Below are positions 24,779 to 34,062 of a stretch of DNA of 46,028 nucleotides, one piece after another. Within the stretch, counting starts at the first letter, position 1, and each line of letters opens with the position of its first letter. Under the pieces are notes generated by a model. That model saw only the letters and a list, made by a program, of their open reading frames with translations. It was not told the DNA's origin and did no database searches. The DNA lies in contig NZ_JAHUWJ010000032.1 in NCBI RefSeq assembly GCF_019219075.1, forward strand, positions 1 to 46,028, given 5' to 3'. Made by a program: the position numbers and the translations under genes. Origin of the DNA: Chitinophaga sp. sic0106. GTDB taxonomy: Bacteria > Bacteroidota > Bacteroidia > Chitinophagales > Chitinophagaceae.

Positions 24779-25618
24779 ATGGACAATTATGAAAAAGTGG
24801 CAATCGCCATCGACTACATTAAAACCCACTTCAAAGAACAGCCGGACCTACGGGAAATAGCTGCTGCTGCACACCTTAGCCCTTTTCATTTCCAAAGGGT
24901 GTTTGCAGAATGGGCAGGCGTATCTCCCAAAAAATTCCTGCAGTTCCTCACCCTCGACTACGCCAAATCCCTGCTCAAACAGGACCAGGCCACCCTCCTG
25001 GATGTGGCATTTGAAACAGGGCTTTCCGGCACCGGACGCCTGCACGACCTGTTTATCAACATCGAAAGCATGACACCCGGCGAATACAAAAACGGTGGAA
25101 AAGCTTTACAAATCAACTACAGCTTCGCGGAAAGCCCTTTTGGCAACGTGATTGTAGCCAGCACCACTAAAGGCATCTGTTATATGGCTTTTGCGGAAGA
25201 TGAAACCGCCGCACTTACCGGACTCGTACAAGCCTTTCCCGCAGCCACTTTCAGGCAAATGACGGATCTGATGCAACAGCATGCCCTGTATATTTTTACG
25301 CAGGACTGGGCCAGCTTATCCGACATCAAGCTCCACCTCAAAGGCACCCCCTTTCAGCTGAAAGTTTGGGATGCGCTGCTGCATATACCGCTGGGAGCCG
25401 TGAGCACCTATTCGGACATCGCGCAAAAAATAAATCACCCTAACGCTTCCCGCGCAGTAGGTACCGCCATAGGCAGCAATCCGGTGGCCTTTTTGATTCC
25501 CTGCCACCGCGTGATAAAAGCCAACGGGGAAACCGGCAGCTACCACTGGGGTGCTACCCGCAAAAACGCGATACTGGGCTGGGAGGCCGCTAACATCTCC
25601 CCGGAAAAAGATGTTTGA
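24779..25618 (+). CDS. AraC-type regulator fused to O6-alkylguanine-DNA alkyltransferase
   Basis: About 279 residues. Residues 1-105 form an AraC/XylS DNA-binding domain with two HTH motifs (LREIAAAAHLSPFHFQRVFAEWAG; LLDVAFETGLSGTGRLHDLF). Residues about 115-279 are the alkyltransferase, with GTPFQLKVWDALLHIPLG, the arginine-bearing NASRAVGTAIGSNPVAFL, and the acceptor Cys242 in IPCHRVI. It removes alkyl groups from O6-guanine by self-alkylation and probably activates its own regulon. It equals E. coli Ada without the N-terminal zinc/phosphotriester domain, which is encoded separately 106 bases downstream. The last 40 bases are partly repeated before that gene. Confidence 0.93.
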   Translation: MDNYEKVAIAIDYIKTHFKEQPDLREIAAAAHLSPFHFQRVFAEWAGVSPKKFLQFLTLDYAKSLLKQDQATLLDVAFETGLSGTGRLHDLFINIESMTPGEYKNGGKALQINYSFAESPFGNVIVASTTKGICYMAFAEDETAALTGLVQAFPAATFRQMTDLMQQHALYIFTQDWASLSDIKLHLKGTPFQLKVWDALLHIPLGAVSTYSDIAQKINHPNASRAVGTAIGSNPVAFLIPCHRVIKANGETGSYHWGATRKNAILGWEAANISPEKDV

Positions 25619-25724
25619 TACGCGTGTATTACTGGTACCAGGCGGGCACTTACCGCTCACTAACAAACACGGTTACACGCGATACCTTGCCAGAGCAGCA
25701 CTCACATCTCCCTGAAAAATATTT

Positions 25725-26000
25725 ATGATACACCACCAACAACTGGGCACCACCGCCTACACACGCAGCAAAAAACTCCTGCAACTCATACAGGCAGGCA
25801 CCATCACCCTGGGTGGCAATAAAAAACTGAAAATATATGGGACCCTGCAATGCAGCTCTGGTAAACGCATGAAAACAGAGAACCGTGTTTTTTTCGGGGA
25901 TGAACAAGAAGCCCTGCAACAGGGTTATAGAGCCTGTAAGCGCTGCTTAAAACGGAATGTCCCCCCCTTGGGAAGGGAGGGACTCCATTATTGCTTATGA
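25725..26000 (+). CDS. Small Ada-type metal-binding protein
   Basis: 91 residues. The segment LKIYGTLQCSSGKRMKTENRVFFGDEQEALQQGYRACKRCL matches the Ada metal-binding module, with Cys residues in QCSSGKR and CKRC. The second of the four classical zinc cysteines is replaced by Lys, a form common in stand-alone Bacteroidota members. It may bind zinc and perhaps methylphosphotriesters, but transfer activity is not proven. It follows the alkyltransferase gene on the same strand. The last residues (NVPPLGREGLHYCL) are encoded by a terminator-like hairpin with a C7 run, so the original C-terminus may have shifted. Confidence 0.75.
   Translation: MIHHQQLGTTAYTRSKKLLQLIQAGTITLGGNKKLKIYGTLQCSSGKRMKTENRVFFGDEQEALQQGYRACKRCLKRNVPPLGREGLHYCL
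25959..25983 (+). terminator. Hairpin at the 3' end of the Ada-type gene
   Basis: GTCCCCCCCTT and AAGGGAGGGAC pair over 11 positions with one C/A mismatch around a GGG loop. It lies inside the coding frame's end. There is no clear T tract. Confidence 0.4.
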
Positions 26001-26052
26001 ATAAGACCAGCATTGGAAAATGCCGCGCCGCTACAAAGAGGAAACAAAAATT

Positions 26053-27519
26053 TTACTGGTTATCCACGCAAAGCTTGTTATACACCAGCTCATCGGAAGA
26101 TATCGGGTAAATGTATTTTGCAGCGGCAGGATCTATCGCTACAATACCACCCCTGGCTACAAATGGCAGTCCCAAACGGGTTACTTCCATTCCTCTGAAG
26201 CCTTCGCCCAGCATTTCAATATGTTTTTCTTTTGTGATGGCATCAATTAAATTTTGCTTGGCAGCAAAATCACCGGCCACAAAAGTAGTAGTAGGATCAG
26301 AACGATGCCTGATGGCATTCAGCAACGCCAGTGCACCTGCATCAATACCAGCACCTAACCGCGCTTTCGCTTCTGCCAGGTTCAACAGTACTTCCGCATA
26401 GCGCAACACCGGTACCCAGTCAGTATACGGACTAGGTGTACCAAATTTGGTCATATAGTTATCCGCACCGTCATTATACACCATGGCACGGCGTGCATCG
26501 CCCGCTTTCCAGCCGGCATCGCTTACAATACCGGTGCTGATAAGTGTGTACTCACCATTACCGCCATACGGACCATCATTTGGCGCAAAGTAGTAACCGA
26601 GCTGTGTTTGTGTACCCGGAAAGTCACCCACCGTACTGGTGAAAGGCAGTGAGAAAATAGACTCGTTGGTGGTATACGGCGCCTGAAACACTTTGGTAAC
26701 ATCCGCCTGTAAGCCATGACCACCGGGAGATACATAAGGTGCCGCTGCGCTTACAATTTTAGCACCTTCGGTCACCACTTTATCGTACTGGCCCATATGC
26801 AGGTATACACGCATTTTTAAAGCGATCACACTGTAAAAGTTAGCATGTGTTACTGCGGTACTTGAGCCGGCACTTGATTTAGGCAAAGCTGTTTCGGCTT
26901 CATCCAGATCCTTGAGGATCTGTGTATAGGTTTCAGCCACTGTACTCCTCGCTTTCTGGTAAGAGCCTTTGTCTTTATTACCTTCGGTATAAATAATCAA
27001 ACCGGCCTTGCTGCCATTGCCATCCCAGTATGGGCGGGCGTATAACTGCAGCAGACTAAAGTAGGAAAGTGCACGTACAAATTTGGCTTCACCGATATAA
27101 ACTTTGGCCAGCTCGTCTCCAACAACTTTACTACCACCGCCGGCATTCATACCGTCGATGAAAAGATTGGCATTATTGATGGTGAGATAACCATAGTTCC
27201 AGATCTCTTTTACCTCCTGCGTTTCATTGCTGGCGCCTCTTCTCCAGGTAAGGTTAAAGGTTACGCTGTTAGACAATTCATTCTGATAATCTTCTGCACG
27301 TACTTCATTGGCGATCTGAAATTTACCTCCAAGAAAACGTCCGTCTTTTAAGCGGGTATACAACCCATTGTTCAAACTCGCTATACGATCCTTAGTCTGA
27401 AATGCCACGTAATCGGGCATATCACCGGCAGGAATCGGATTAAGCAGATCATCTTTACTGCAGGAAGCCAGCCCCATTGCCAGCAACAGTGTATATATGC
27501 TGATTTTTTTCATCTTCAT
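26053..27519 (-). CDS. RagB/SusD family nutrient-binding lipoprotein (pair 2)
   Basis: 488 residues. A signal peptide with lipobox GLASC leads to NPIPAGDMPDYVAF. The TPR-bearing SusD core includes AKVYIGEAKFVRALSYFSLLQLYARPYWDG (about 145-170). The C-terminal SusD_RagB part includes LLNLAEAKARLGAG, LLNAIRHRSDP and KEKHIEMLGEGFRGMEVTRLGLP. The start is 5 bases after the SusC-2 stop, so translation is coupled. It is surface-exposed and binds the glycan or nutrient imported by SusC-2. Sequence similarity to pair 1 is low, so a different substrate is likely. An alternative start lies 6 bases downstream (MKKISIY). Confidence 0.95.
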   Translation of the reverse strand: MKMKKISIYTLLLAMGLASCSKDDLLNPIPAGDMPDYVAFQTKDRIASLNNGLYTRLKDGRFLGGKFQIANEVRAEDYQNELSNSVTFNLTWRRGASNETQEVKEIWNYGYLTINNANLFIDGMNAGGGSKVVGDELAKVYIGEAKFVRALSYFSLLQLYARPYWDGNGSKAGLIIYTEGNKDKGSYQKARSTVAETYTQILKDLDEAETALPKSSAGSSTAVTHANFYSVIALKMRVYLHMGQYDKVVTEGAKIVSAAAPYVSPGGHGLQADVTKVFQAPYTTNESIFSLPFTSTVGDFPGTQTQLGYYFAPNDGPYGGNGEYTLISTGIVSDAGWKAGDARRAMVYNDGADNYMTKFGTPSPYTDWVPVLRYAEVLLNLAEAKARLGAGIDAGALALLNAIRHRSDPTTTFVAGDFAAKQNLIDAITKEKHIEMLGEGFRGMEVTRLGLPFVARGGIVAIDPAAAKYIYPISSDELVYNKLCVDNQ

Positions 27520-27524
27520 TCGGT

Positions 27525-30500
27525 TTAGAAATTAACATTAACACCTACTGTTACAGTTCTGCCGTTGGCCAGTGTATTACGGTCAATACCCTGTCCGGAT
27601 GGACTGTTACCATTGGAAGATACTTCCGGATCAGGACCAGGATATTTAGTCCAGATAGCCAGGTTTTGTGCCTGTGCATACACGCGTACTCCGCTGAGAT
27701 GCGCACGTTTCACTACTTCGGAAGGAATGTTATAGCTCAAACCAACATTGCGGAGCTTCACGAAATCTCCTTTAAACACGTTGGCAGAAATAGCATAGGA
27801 AGAACCGTTGGAAACGTTATCACCGTAATAGATTTTAGGGAAGTCGGTTACATCACCTTCTTTCTGCCATCTGTTCAGTACATCGGTGCTGTTATTCCAA
27901 TAGCGCTGATCTCTCAAGCCCGCGTTGGAGCCATAATACACGGAGAAACCTGCCTGGTAAGTCAGCATTACATTCAGTTCAAATCCTTTGTATCTAAAAG
28001 TATTTTCGAAACCACCTACATATTTTGGATTCGTATTCGCAAAAGGCACTGCAGAGGTTACGCTCACTGCACTCACAGGCTTGCCTTCCATATCGTAGTA
28101 AGCCTTCGCTAACGGATCATATTCCACCTGTTTGTTGTCTTTGTTGATCAGCATACGGCGACCGTTTTTCGGATTTACACCCGCAGAACGTACCACGTAA
28201 ATCATACCTACCGGCATGCCCACTTTATTGATGGAAGTTTGTTCCAGACCACTGGTAGTGTATGGTATTTCAGTCACACCATCCAGCAGAGAGGTGATCT
28301 GATTTTTGTTGTAGCTGAAATTGAAGTTAGAAGTCCAGGTAAAGCCACCATGATCAATAACTGTAGCGTTTACAGATGCCTCTATACCTTTATTGAACAG
28401 GGAACCAACGTTTACCGGGATGGTAGAAGGTAAACCGGAACTTGGAGGGGATGACATCCGCAGGATCAGGCCGTCCACATTGTTGTGGTAATAAGCGAGT
28501 TCAAAATTAACACGGTCTTTTAAGATACCGAAGTTAATACCCACATCCGTTTTCTTGCTTTCTTCCCAACCCAGTGCTGAGTTACCGGACTGGCTGAAGT
28601 ACATGGATGGGGCACCGCCAAATAACTGCGGGGTGTAGAGGTACATGAAGTCGAAGTTACCCAAACCTGCCATGTTACCTACTTTACCGTAGCTTGCCCT
28701 GATTTTGAAATTGCTGAACACATTACCGATGCCGCTACCGGACCAGAATTTTTCTTTCGCTATTTCCCAACCACCGCTAAAGCCGTAGAAGGTACCTTTT
28801 TTATGACCGGGTGACAAGGCTGAATATTGATCCTGACGCAGGTTGGCGCTCAGGAAATATTTTGCATCGTAGTTATAATTCAATCGGGAGAAGGCAGAGT
28901 AAAGATAGTTTTCACCTCTGCTTAAACCGGTAGAGAAATCACTCAGCCAGCCGCCCTGAATTGTATTGAACATATTATCTGTCTGATTCTGTCTTTCCAG
29001 ACCATAGCGCTGATAGTCATCGTGCTGTTGTTCCAGACCGAGCAGCAATCCGATATTATTTTTACCGAATGATTTATTCAGGTCAGCGGTGTTGGTCCAC
29101 ACCCATCTTTTAACTTGTGTGTAGATGTTGAAGATATCACCATTGGAGGCATAACCATCACCGTTTTGGTTGTTCTGGTAGATGTCGTTATTCATCAGCA
29201 GATAGTCGATACCGTAGTTGGTTTTCAACGTTAACCAGTCGAATGGTTTCAGCTCACCGTATACGTTTGCCTGAATGTGATTGTTTTCTGTGTTGGAGTG
29301 GTCCAGGTCCAGCAATACCTGAGGGTTGTAAATACCTACTGCCAGTGCCGGGTTGTTTTGACGGCCGATCTGCGCACCGTCTACGTTATAGGAGCCGTCG
29401 TTATTGTATGGGGAAGTAGTAGGTGAGGTGAGAAAGCCCAGCCTGGCCAAACCACCGGAGTTGAAGGCTTCTCCTTCCAGTGATCCGGAGGAACCGGAAA
29501 TCAGACTCTGCTCATTACTGTAGGACAATTTAGTACCTACGGTAAGTACTTTTCCTATTTTCTGATCGAGGTTAAACAACAGATTTTTACGACCAAAAGA
29601 GTTACGTTTCAGGATACCTTCCTGGTTGGTATAACCACCGGAAAAATAGTAGCTGGTAGTTTCAGTAGCGCCGGAAGCGTTGAAGCTATGGCTTTGTGAA
29701 AATGCTTTGTCGCGATAAACTACATCCAGCCAGTTCACATCTACCATATTGCCGTTTGCATCCTGATTGGCTTTATACCTGGCAGCGTTATTCGCATTTT
29801 TTAATCCTTCGTTTTTGATATCAATGTACTGTTGTGCATTAAGTAGTGTAGGCAGGCGTGTAGGCTTACTCCAGCCTACCCAGCCGTCGTAGTTAAACCT
29901 GGTTTTACCCATTCTGCCTTTCTTGGTGGTAATAAATACCACACCGTTTGCTGCGCGGCTACCATAGATGGCGGTAGCAGCCGCATCTTTAGCGATATCG
30001 ATACTGGCGATGTCGCTCGGGTTAATACTTGCCAGCGGATTGAGTGGTGCACTGGTTGCGCCCTGATCACCGGTGAAGGTAGGTACACCGTCGATAATGA
30101 TCAGCGGATATGCGCTCAGTGACAAGGAGTTTACACCACGGATACGGAATACCGGCGGGTTATTTACCACACCATTTGGAACGGTGATTTGCACACCGGT
30201 AGCACGGCCACCTAATCCCGCTTCAAAGCTCTGGATAGGCATTTCAGCTACTGCACCTCCTCTCACGGAGGCGATGTTTCCTGTTACTTCTGTTCTGCGT
30301 TGTGTACCGTAACCTACGATAACAACCTCTGAAATTGTTTTGCTGTCGAGGCCTAACGTTACCACCCCAACGTTGCTGCCGGTGATGGCTACCAATTTGG
30401 TTTCGTAGCCTACAAATGAAATACGTAACTGCTTAACTGCTGCGGGGATGGTGAGTGTAAATTCCCCTTTAACGTTGGTGACTGTCCCGGTTTTACCACC

Positions 30501-30635
30501 CGGAAAACTCACAGTTACTCCTGTCAGGTTGCCACCTGTTTCGTCAGTGACACGACCTGAAACAGTTTGATTCTGGGCCATTACAGAAAATGCTAGTAAT
30601 AGCATGCTGGCCACCACGAGTAATAGTTTCCTCAT
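27525..30635 (-). CDS. SusC/RagA family TonB-linked outer-membrane transporter (pair 2)
   Basis: 1036 residues. A signal peptide ends at FSVMAQ. Residues about 23-105 are a carboxypeptidase-regulatory-like domain (GRVTDETGGNLTGVTVSFPGG). The plug follows with SEVVIVGYGTQRRTEVTGN and IDIAKDAAATAIYGSRAANGVVFITTKKG. The barrel ends VGVNVNF. It imports a nutrient with SusD-2 by TonB energy. No LacI-type operator box, ECF sigma/anti-sigma pair or hybrid two-component system lies upstream. The 626-base upstream region is AT-rich and without a clear promoter for this strand. Its substrate is open. Confidence 0.95.
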   Translation of the reverse strand: MRKLLLVVASMLLLAFSVMAQNQTVSGRVTDETGGNLTGVTVSFPGGKTGTVTNVKGEFTLTIPAAVKQLRISFVGYETKLVAITGSNVGVVTLGLDSKTISEVVIVGYGTQRRTEVTGNIASVRGGAVAEMPIQSFEAGLGGRATGVQITVPNGVVNNPPVFRIRGVNSLSLSAYPLIIIDGVPTFTGDQGATSAPLNPLASINPSDIASIDIAKDAAATAIYGSRAANGVVFITTKKGRMGKTRFNYDGWVGWSKPTRLPTLLNAQQYIDIKNEGLKNANNAARYKANQDANGNMVDVNWLDVVYRDKAFSQSHSFNASGATETTSYYFSGGYTNQEGILKRNSFGRKNLLFNLDQKIGKVLTVGTKLSYSNEQSLISGSSGSLEGEAFNSGGLARLGFLTSPTTSPYNNDGSYNVDGAQIGRQNNPALAVGIYNPQVLLDLDHSNTENNHIQANVYGELKPFDWLTLKTNYGIDYLLMNNDIYQNNQNGDGYASNGDIFNIYTQVKRWVWTNTADLNKSFGKNNIGLLLGLEQQHDDYQRYGLERQNQTDNMFNTIQGGWLSDFSTGLSRGENYLYSAFSRLNYNYDAKYFLSANLRQDQYSALSPGHKKGTFYGFSGGWEIAKEKFWSGSGIGNVFSNFKIRASYGKVGNMAGLGNFDFMYLYTPQLFGGAPSMYFSQSGNSALGWEESKKTDVGINFGILKDRVNFELAYYHNNVDGLILRMSSPPSSGLPSTIPVNVGSLFNKGIEASVNATVIDHGGFTWTSNFNFSYNKNQITSLLDGVTEIPYTTSGLEQTSINKVGMPVGMIYVVRSAGVNPKNGRRMLINKDNKQVEYDPLAKAYYDMEGKPVSAVSVTSAVPFANTNPKYVGGFENTFRYKGFELNVMLTYQAGFSVYYGSNAGLRDQRYWNNSTDVLNRWQKEGDVTDFPKIYYGDNVSNGSSYAISANVFKGDFVKLRNVGLSYNIPSEVVKRAHLSGVRVYAQAQNLAIWTKYPGPDPEVSSNGNSPSGQGIDRNTLANGRTVTVGVNVNF

Positions 30636-31261
30636 GAAGTTCAGATTTTGGTTGAATGAATAAATAAAGTCGTTATACCATCATTGGCATTTCCTCTTAC
30701 TATGTTATAGGTAGAAAGTTATACAGTTAATAAATCGGTTTAGCGTTGTAGATGAATAGTAACACAAGGACACAATTTGGCATCAGGATCATTTCCTCTA
30801 AGCATTTACAAGCAGTCAATGAAATTTGGTTACAACAAAAAATTGGCAGTTTTACGTGCGATTATACTTTAATCAGATTTTGGTTATTACTTCTTTATCT
30901 CAATAAGCTTTATACTATCGTAATAGGTTATACGATAAAAATAATAAATTATTTCATATCCTAATAAAAGTTTAAACAAATAAAGAGGGATAACTATAGC
31001 GGAGTTTATTATTAGTCTTATTTACAATTATTTATATATTCATTTGCCTCAAAAAATTTCCTGCGTGGGCTTTTCTTGTTTAGGGAGATATAAATGCTAC
31101 GCTGCCGGGATTTCGCAGCAGTGCTATACTTGCACCCTTAAAATTGCTGCCACGGTGCGATGCCATTGCACGGTTTCCCGATTACCTGGCTGTAAATCTG
31201 GTTACCTCCATCATTTCAGATGGAGGTGAACCAAAATGACCGGCCTCCCGTACATGATAAC
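30636..31261. other. AT-rich gene-free region between susC-2 and the thioredoxin-domain gene
   Basis: 626 bases without a convincing gene; a 70-codon frame at 30752-30964 has no family character. Structures seen are an inverted repeat TATCGTA-N8-TACGATA at 30916-30937, a -7-like TATACTTGC at 31125-31133, and several hairpins from 31096 on. The last 130 bases probably form the leader of the downstream gene. Confidence 0.5.
31200..31232 (+). promoter_or_regulatory. Leader stem-loop before the thioredoxin-domain gene
   Basis: ACCTCCATC and GATGGAGGT form a perfect 9-bp stem around ATTTCA, extended by GGTT/AACC with a one-base bulge. It hides a GGAGGTG, the only strong Shine-Dalgarno-like sequence of this leader, and lies 30 bases before the ATG at 31262. 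It could control translation. Confidence 0.45.
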
Positions 31262-32734
31262 ATGCGTTGGTTACTTTTCATATTATTTACGGCTGCTAAT
31301 TTGCCGCTGATGGCCCAGGAGATTCATTGGCAGTCTTTTTCCGCTGACATCTTCAAACAGGCACAACTGGAACATAAACCAGTATTATTGGACCTTGGCG
31401 CCAGCTGGTGCCATTGGTGTCATGTAATGGACGATTCTACTTACAACAACCCGCAGATCAGCAAGTATCTGGCGGAAAACTATATTACGGTAAGGGAGGA
31501 TCAGGATAAGCGTCCGGACTTGTTTGCACGCTACAAGGATTATGGCTGGCCTGCTACTATTATTTTTTATGAAGATGGCAGGGAAATACTGAAAAATGCC
31601 GGGTATGAAGCTCCGGAGCCATTTCTGGCGCTACTCCAAAAGGCTTATGCAGCAGCGCGCATCATGCCACCAGCAAAATCAGGGACTACCAGCCAGCCCT
31701 ACAAAATAAAAAAATGGTCTCCGGCTACCGCCACTTTCGTACGTAACAATTTCATCTCCTACCTGGATATGAAAAAGGGTGGATATGATATGCAACAACG
31801 TTTCCTCGAATATGATGGTATCGCCTATGCACTGCAACAGTACCAAACTGATTCACTACTCCGCAGGTGGTTACGGATTACCATTCCACAGTCATATAAA
31901 CTAAATGACAGCGTGTGGGGAGGCGTATATCAATATAGTACACGCAATGGATGGGACTATCCTCATTTCGAAAAGATATTAAGCATTCAGGCACGTTACA
32001 TCAAAATTTATGCAGATTACTATGCCACCACTAAGGATAGCAGCGCATTATTGCAAGCCAGGCATATCCTTTCCTACCTCAATCAATTTCTGTGCAGTCC
32101 CTCCGGCCTCTACTATAATTCTCAGGATGCAGACCTTGTTCAGGGCGTACACGCCGGTGATTACTTTCAACTACATGCAAGCGAGCGACTACAGCAGGGG
32201 ATTCCCAGGATAGACAGTACCTGCTACGCCAAAGAAAACGCACAACTTGCTACCGCACTTTTACACCTGTATACAGCGGCCCCTAACCCTGTATATCTGC
32301 AAAAAGCGACTACCATTCTTAAGGAATTGGAACACTATTATAAAACGCCGGATGGTGGCTATTTGCACGATACGGCCTTTAAAACAACGCTGACACTTAG
32401 TGATATTTTGTATACCGGCATAGCACAGCACTCCTTGTATAAGGTCACAGCAAATGCAGCAGCACTGGTAGTATCCCGCCGATGTGCAGATTATATCCTC
32501 TCACATTTTATGAGCAGCAACGGAGGACTGTATAGCTTTATACCCACCAATAAATATCTTCCTGCCGACTACTCACTCACGGAAAATATTGATGCCTGCA
32601 GGTTTTTCCGGGAGCTAGCACCTTTAGCACCCATGTATAAAAAAGCAGGGGATGAGATATTTGGTTATATCTCATCCCCTGCTGTATTGCAAAATATTAT
32701 TGCCGAGCCAGGCATATTACTGGCTGCTCCATGA
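31262..32734 (+). CDS. Exported thioredoxin-fold (DUF255-like) protein with alpha-barrel part
   Basis: About 490 residues from the ATG at 31262, where a signal peptide starts (MRWLLFILFTAANLPLMAQ). Residues 20-140 are a thioredoxin-like domain with CHWCHVMDD at 50-58, typical of DUF255/YyaL-type proteins, in which the CxxC may be redox active. Residues about 180-480 are helical repeats with aromatic motifs (GGVYQYSTRNGWDYPHFEKIL, GLYYNSQDADL), like the (alpha/alpha)6 toroid that follows DUF255 in YyaL. Function of the family is not settled. The 3' coding end contains the terminator of the convergent uronate cluster, so the last 30 residues are encoded by a hairpin. Confidence 0.8.
   Translation: MRWLLFILFTAANLPLMAQEIHWQSFSADIFKQAQLEHKPVLLDLGASWCHWCHVMDDSTYNNPQISKYLAENYITVREDQDKRPDLFARYKDYGWPATIIFYEDGREILKNAGYEAPEPFLALLQKAYAAARIMPPAKSGTTSQPYKIKKWSPATATFVRNNFISYLDMKKGGYDMQQRFLEYDGIAYALQQYQTDSLLRRWLRITIPQSYKLNDSVWGGVYQYSTRNGWDYPHFEKILSIQARYIKIYADYYATTKDSSALLQARHILSYLNQFLCSPSGLYYNSQDADLVQGVHAGDYFQLHASERLQQGIPRIDSTCYAKENAQLATALLHLYTAAPNPVYLQKATTILKELEHYYKTPDGGYLHDTAFKTTLTLSDILYTGIAQHSLYKVTANAAALVVSRRCADYILSHFMSSNGGLYSFIPTNKYLPADYSLTENIDACRFFRELAPLAPMYKKAGDEIFGYISSPAVLQNIIAEPGILLAAP
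32637..32683 (-). terminator. Terminator of the uronate cluster, inside the convergent gene
   Basis: AGCAGGGGATGAGATAT and its perfect 17-bp complement enclose a TTGGTT loop (32644-32683). On the minus strand it is followed by six T. It lies 51 bases past the DUF2264-B stop, within the coding sequence of the facing gene. Confidence 0.8.
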
Positions 32735-33997
32735 TTATATTCCGATGGCATGATCAGCCTTAAGCCCCTGCCCTCCATAGGCTTTCACGGCGCTCCAGTC
32801 CGCGGCAGGCGCCGTCCAGAACGCATGCTGCGCTGGCAATCCCAGCGGCAGGAAACTGTTGGTGCAAAGATATAAGCTACCTGTAGAAATATAATAATCG
32901 CCAATTTCCGGCTGATGTCCGCAGAAACCTATCTGCAACCAGCCCTGCTTGTCGAAGTTACCAGGGTTACTAAAAATACGTTTATGCATGGCCGTTAATG
33001 CACCTCTTACCTGTGCCTGTGAAACCTCTGCCGGTAGTTTATCTTCCAGCGCCAGTTGCGCCAGCGGTTGAAATGCCCCACTACGGTACGCCATAGAACG
33101 GCCTACTACCGGAAATGCGCCGTCAGGCATGATCAATCGCTCCTGGATGGCACCATAGCGCTGCATGCGCTTTAATGCCAGCTCATATTGTTCCTTGCTG
33201 CCTTCCCCTTTATCCACCAGCACTTTGAGCACCTGCACCAACATCGGGTGCATCACAAAGCCATTGTAGTAATCGTAATGGAAGGAGGAACCATCGCCGT
33301 ACATGCTGTCACCTTTATACCATTCCATCATTTTGCTGATGGCGGTATCCACCGGCTTACGATCCCAGCCGCCATCAAACTGCAGCAGGAACGCTTCAAT
33401 CATGGCAGCAAACAGTACCCAGTTATTGTTAAACGTTCTGGCTACACGCAGTCCTTTCAGGGCGTCGATCACTTGCTGGCGCGTAGCGGCAGGCAAGTTC
33501 CCCCACAGCTGATTAGGCGCCCTCAGAATGCCGAGTGCGAGGAAAGCACCGTCTACCAGGGGTTGTGCATCAAACTTATTATTGAACGTCATATAGTCGG
33601 CGCCGTTAGGATCAGTGGCCTGGTGCATCGCCACTTTAGCTTTTTGCAGTAACGCGGCACGCTGCCTGCCCTCGGCAGTATCATCTCCCCCTAATTCCAA
33701 CCAGGGAGCTACGCCGGAAATGGTACGGCCAAAAGCCTCCAGGTAGGTCACTTTATCTACCGGTTTGGCGTAGTGAGGCGCTACTTCACGCGGCATCTGC
33801 TGTTTCAGCTGGCCGCGACTCAGTGCATCTATAACAGGATGGGATATACGATATAGTAAAGTGGCGTTATAATCTCTGTCGGATACCGGCTTCGCCGCCG
33901 CATTGGCTGCTACTTCTTTCAATAGTCCGTTACCAGTACCTAAGGAGCCTGCCAACCCCGCTACGGGGATGGCTTGCAGGAAATTTCTTCTGTTCAC
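32735..33997 (-). CDS. DUF2264 domain protein B (exported)
   Basis: About 420 residues from the GTG at 33995-33997, giving MNRRNFLQAIPVAGLAG, which matches the start of the paralogue at 40228-41487 (MERRNFIRMAPLAGLAG); an upstream TTG start overlaps the terminator T tract and is rejected. The N-terminus is a twin-Arg-like/hydrophobic export signal. The body matches DUF2264: VTYLEAFGRTISGVAPWLEL, QPLVDGAFLALGILRAP, NNNWVLFAAMIEAFLL, DYYNGFVMHPM, GRSMAYRSGAFQPLAQLAL. The family is predicted to be an (alpha/alpha)6 barrel and occurs in uronate loci; activity is unassigned. Last gene of the cluster, separated from GH88 by a terminator-like stem. Confidence 0.88.
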   Translation of the reverse strand: MNRRNFLQAIPVAGLAGSLGTGNGLLKEVAANAAAKPVSDRDYNATLLYRISHPVIDALSRGQLKQQMPREVAPHYAKPVDKVTYLEAFGRTISGVAPWLELGGDDTAEGRQRAALLQKAKVAMHQATDPNGADYMTFNNKFDAQPLVDGAFLALGILRAPNQLWGNLPAATRQQVIDALKGLRVARTFNNNWVLFAAMIEAFLLQFDGGWDRKPVDTAISKMMEWYKGDSMYGDGSSFHYDYYNGFVMHPMLVQVLKVLVDKGEGSKEQYELALKRMQRYGAIQERLIMPDGAFPVVGRSMAYRSGAFQPLAQLALEDKLPAEVSQAQVRGALTAMHKRIFSNPGNFDKQGWLQIGFCGHQPEIGDYYISTGSLYLCTNSFLPLGLPAQHAFWTAPAADWSAVKAYGGQGLKADHAIGI

Positions 33998-34016
33998 AGT
34001 GTTGAATTTTTTAATC

Positions 34017-34042
34017 AAAAAAGGGGGTGAAGGAAAACCCCC
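34017..34042 (-). terminator. Terminator-like stem between GH88 and DUF2264-B
   Basis: GGGGGT/ACCCCC (34023-34028, 34037-34042) around GAAGGAAA, followed on the minus strand by six T. It may attenuate transcription into DUF2264-B. The stem is only 6 bp but all GC-rich. Confidence 0.6.
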
Positions 34043-34062
34043 ACCCCGTTACCTTTAAGATA

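Noticed and set aside
26053..30635. SusCD pair 2 as part of the uronate regulon
   Set aside because: No LacI-type box was found upstream of susC-2, and the two pairs are not close paralogues, so a link rests on distance alone.
30752..30964. 70-codon open frame in the AT-rich gap upstream of the thioredoxin-domain gene
   Set aside because: No start context, no family character, and AT-rich composition like the surrounding non-coding DNA.
31236..31310. Short overlapping frame beginning at ATG 31236 in the leader of the thioredoxin-domain gene
   Set aside because: It encodes about 24 residues without family character; a coupling role is possible but nothing in the sequence supports it over chance.
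3998..34018. TTG start at 34016-34018 for DUF2264-B
   Set aside because: It would overlap the terminator T tract and disagrees with the paralogue; the GTG at 33995-33997 gives a matching N-terminus.
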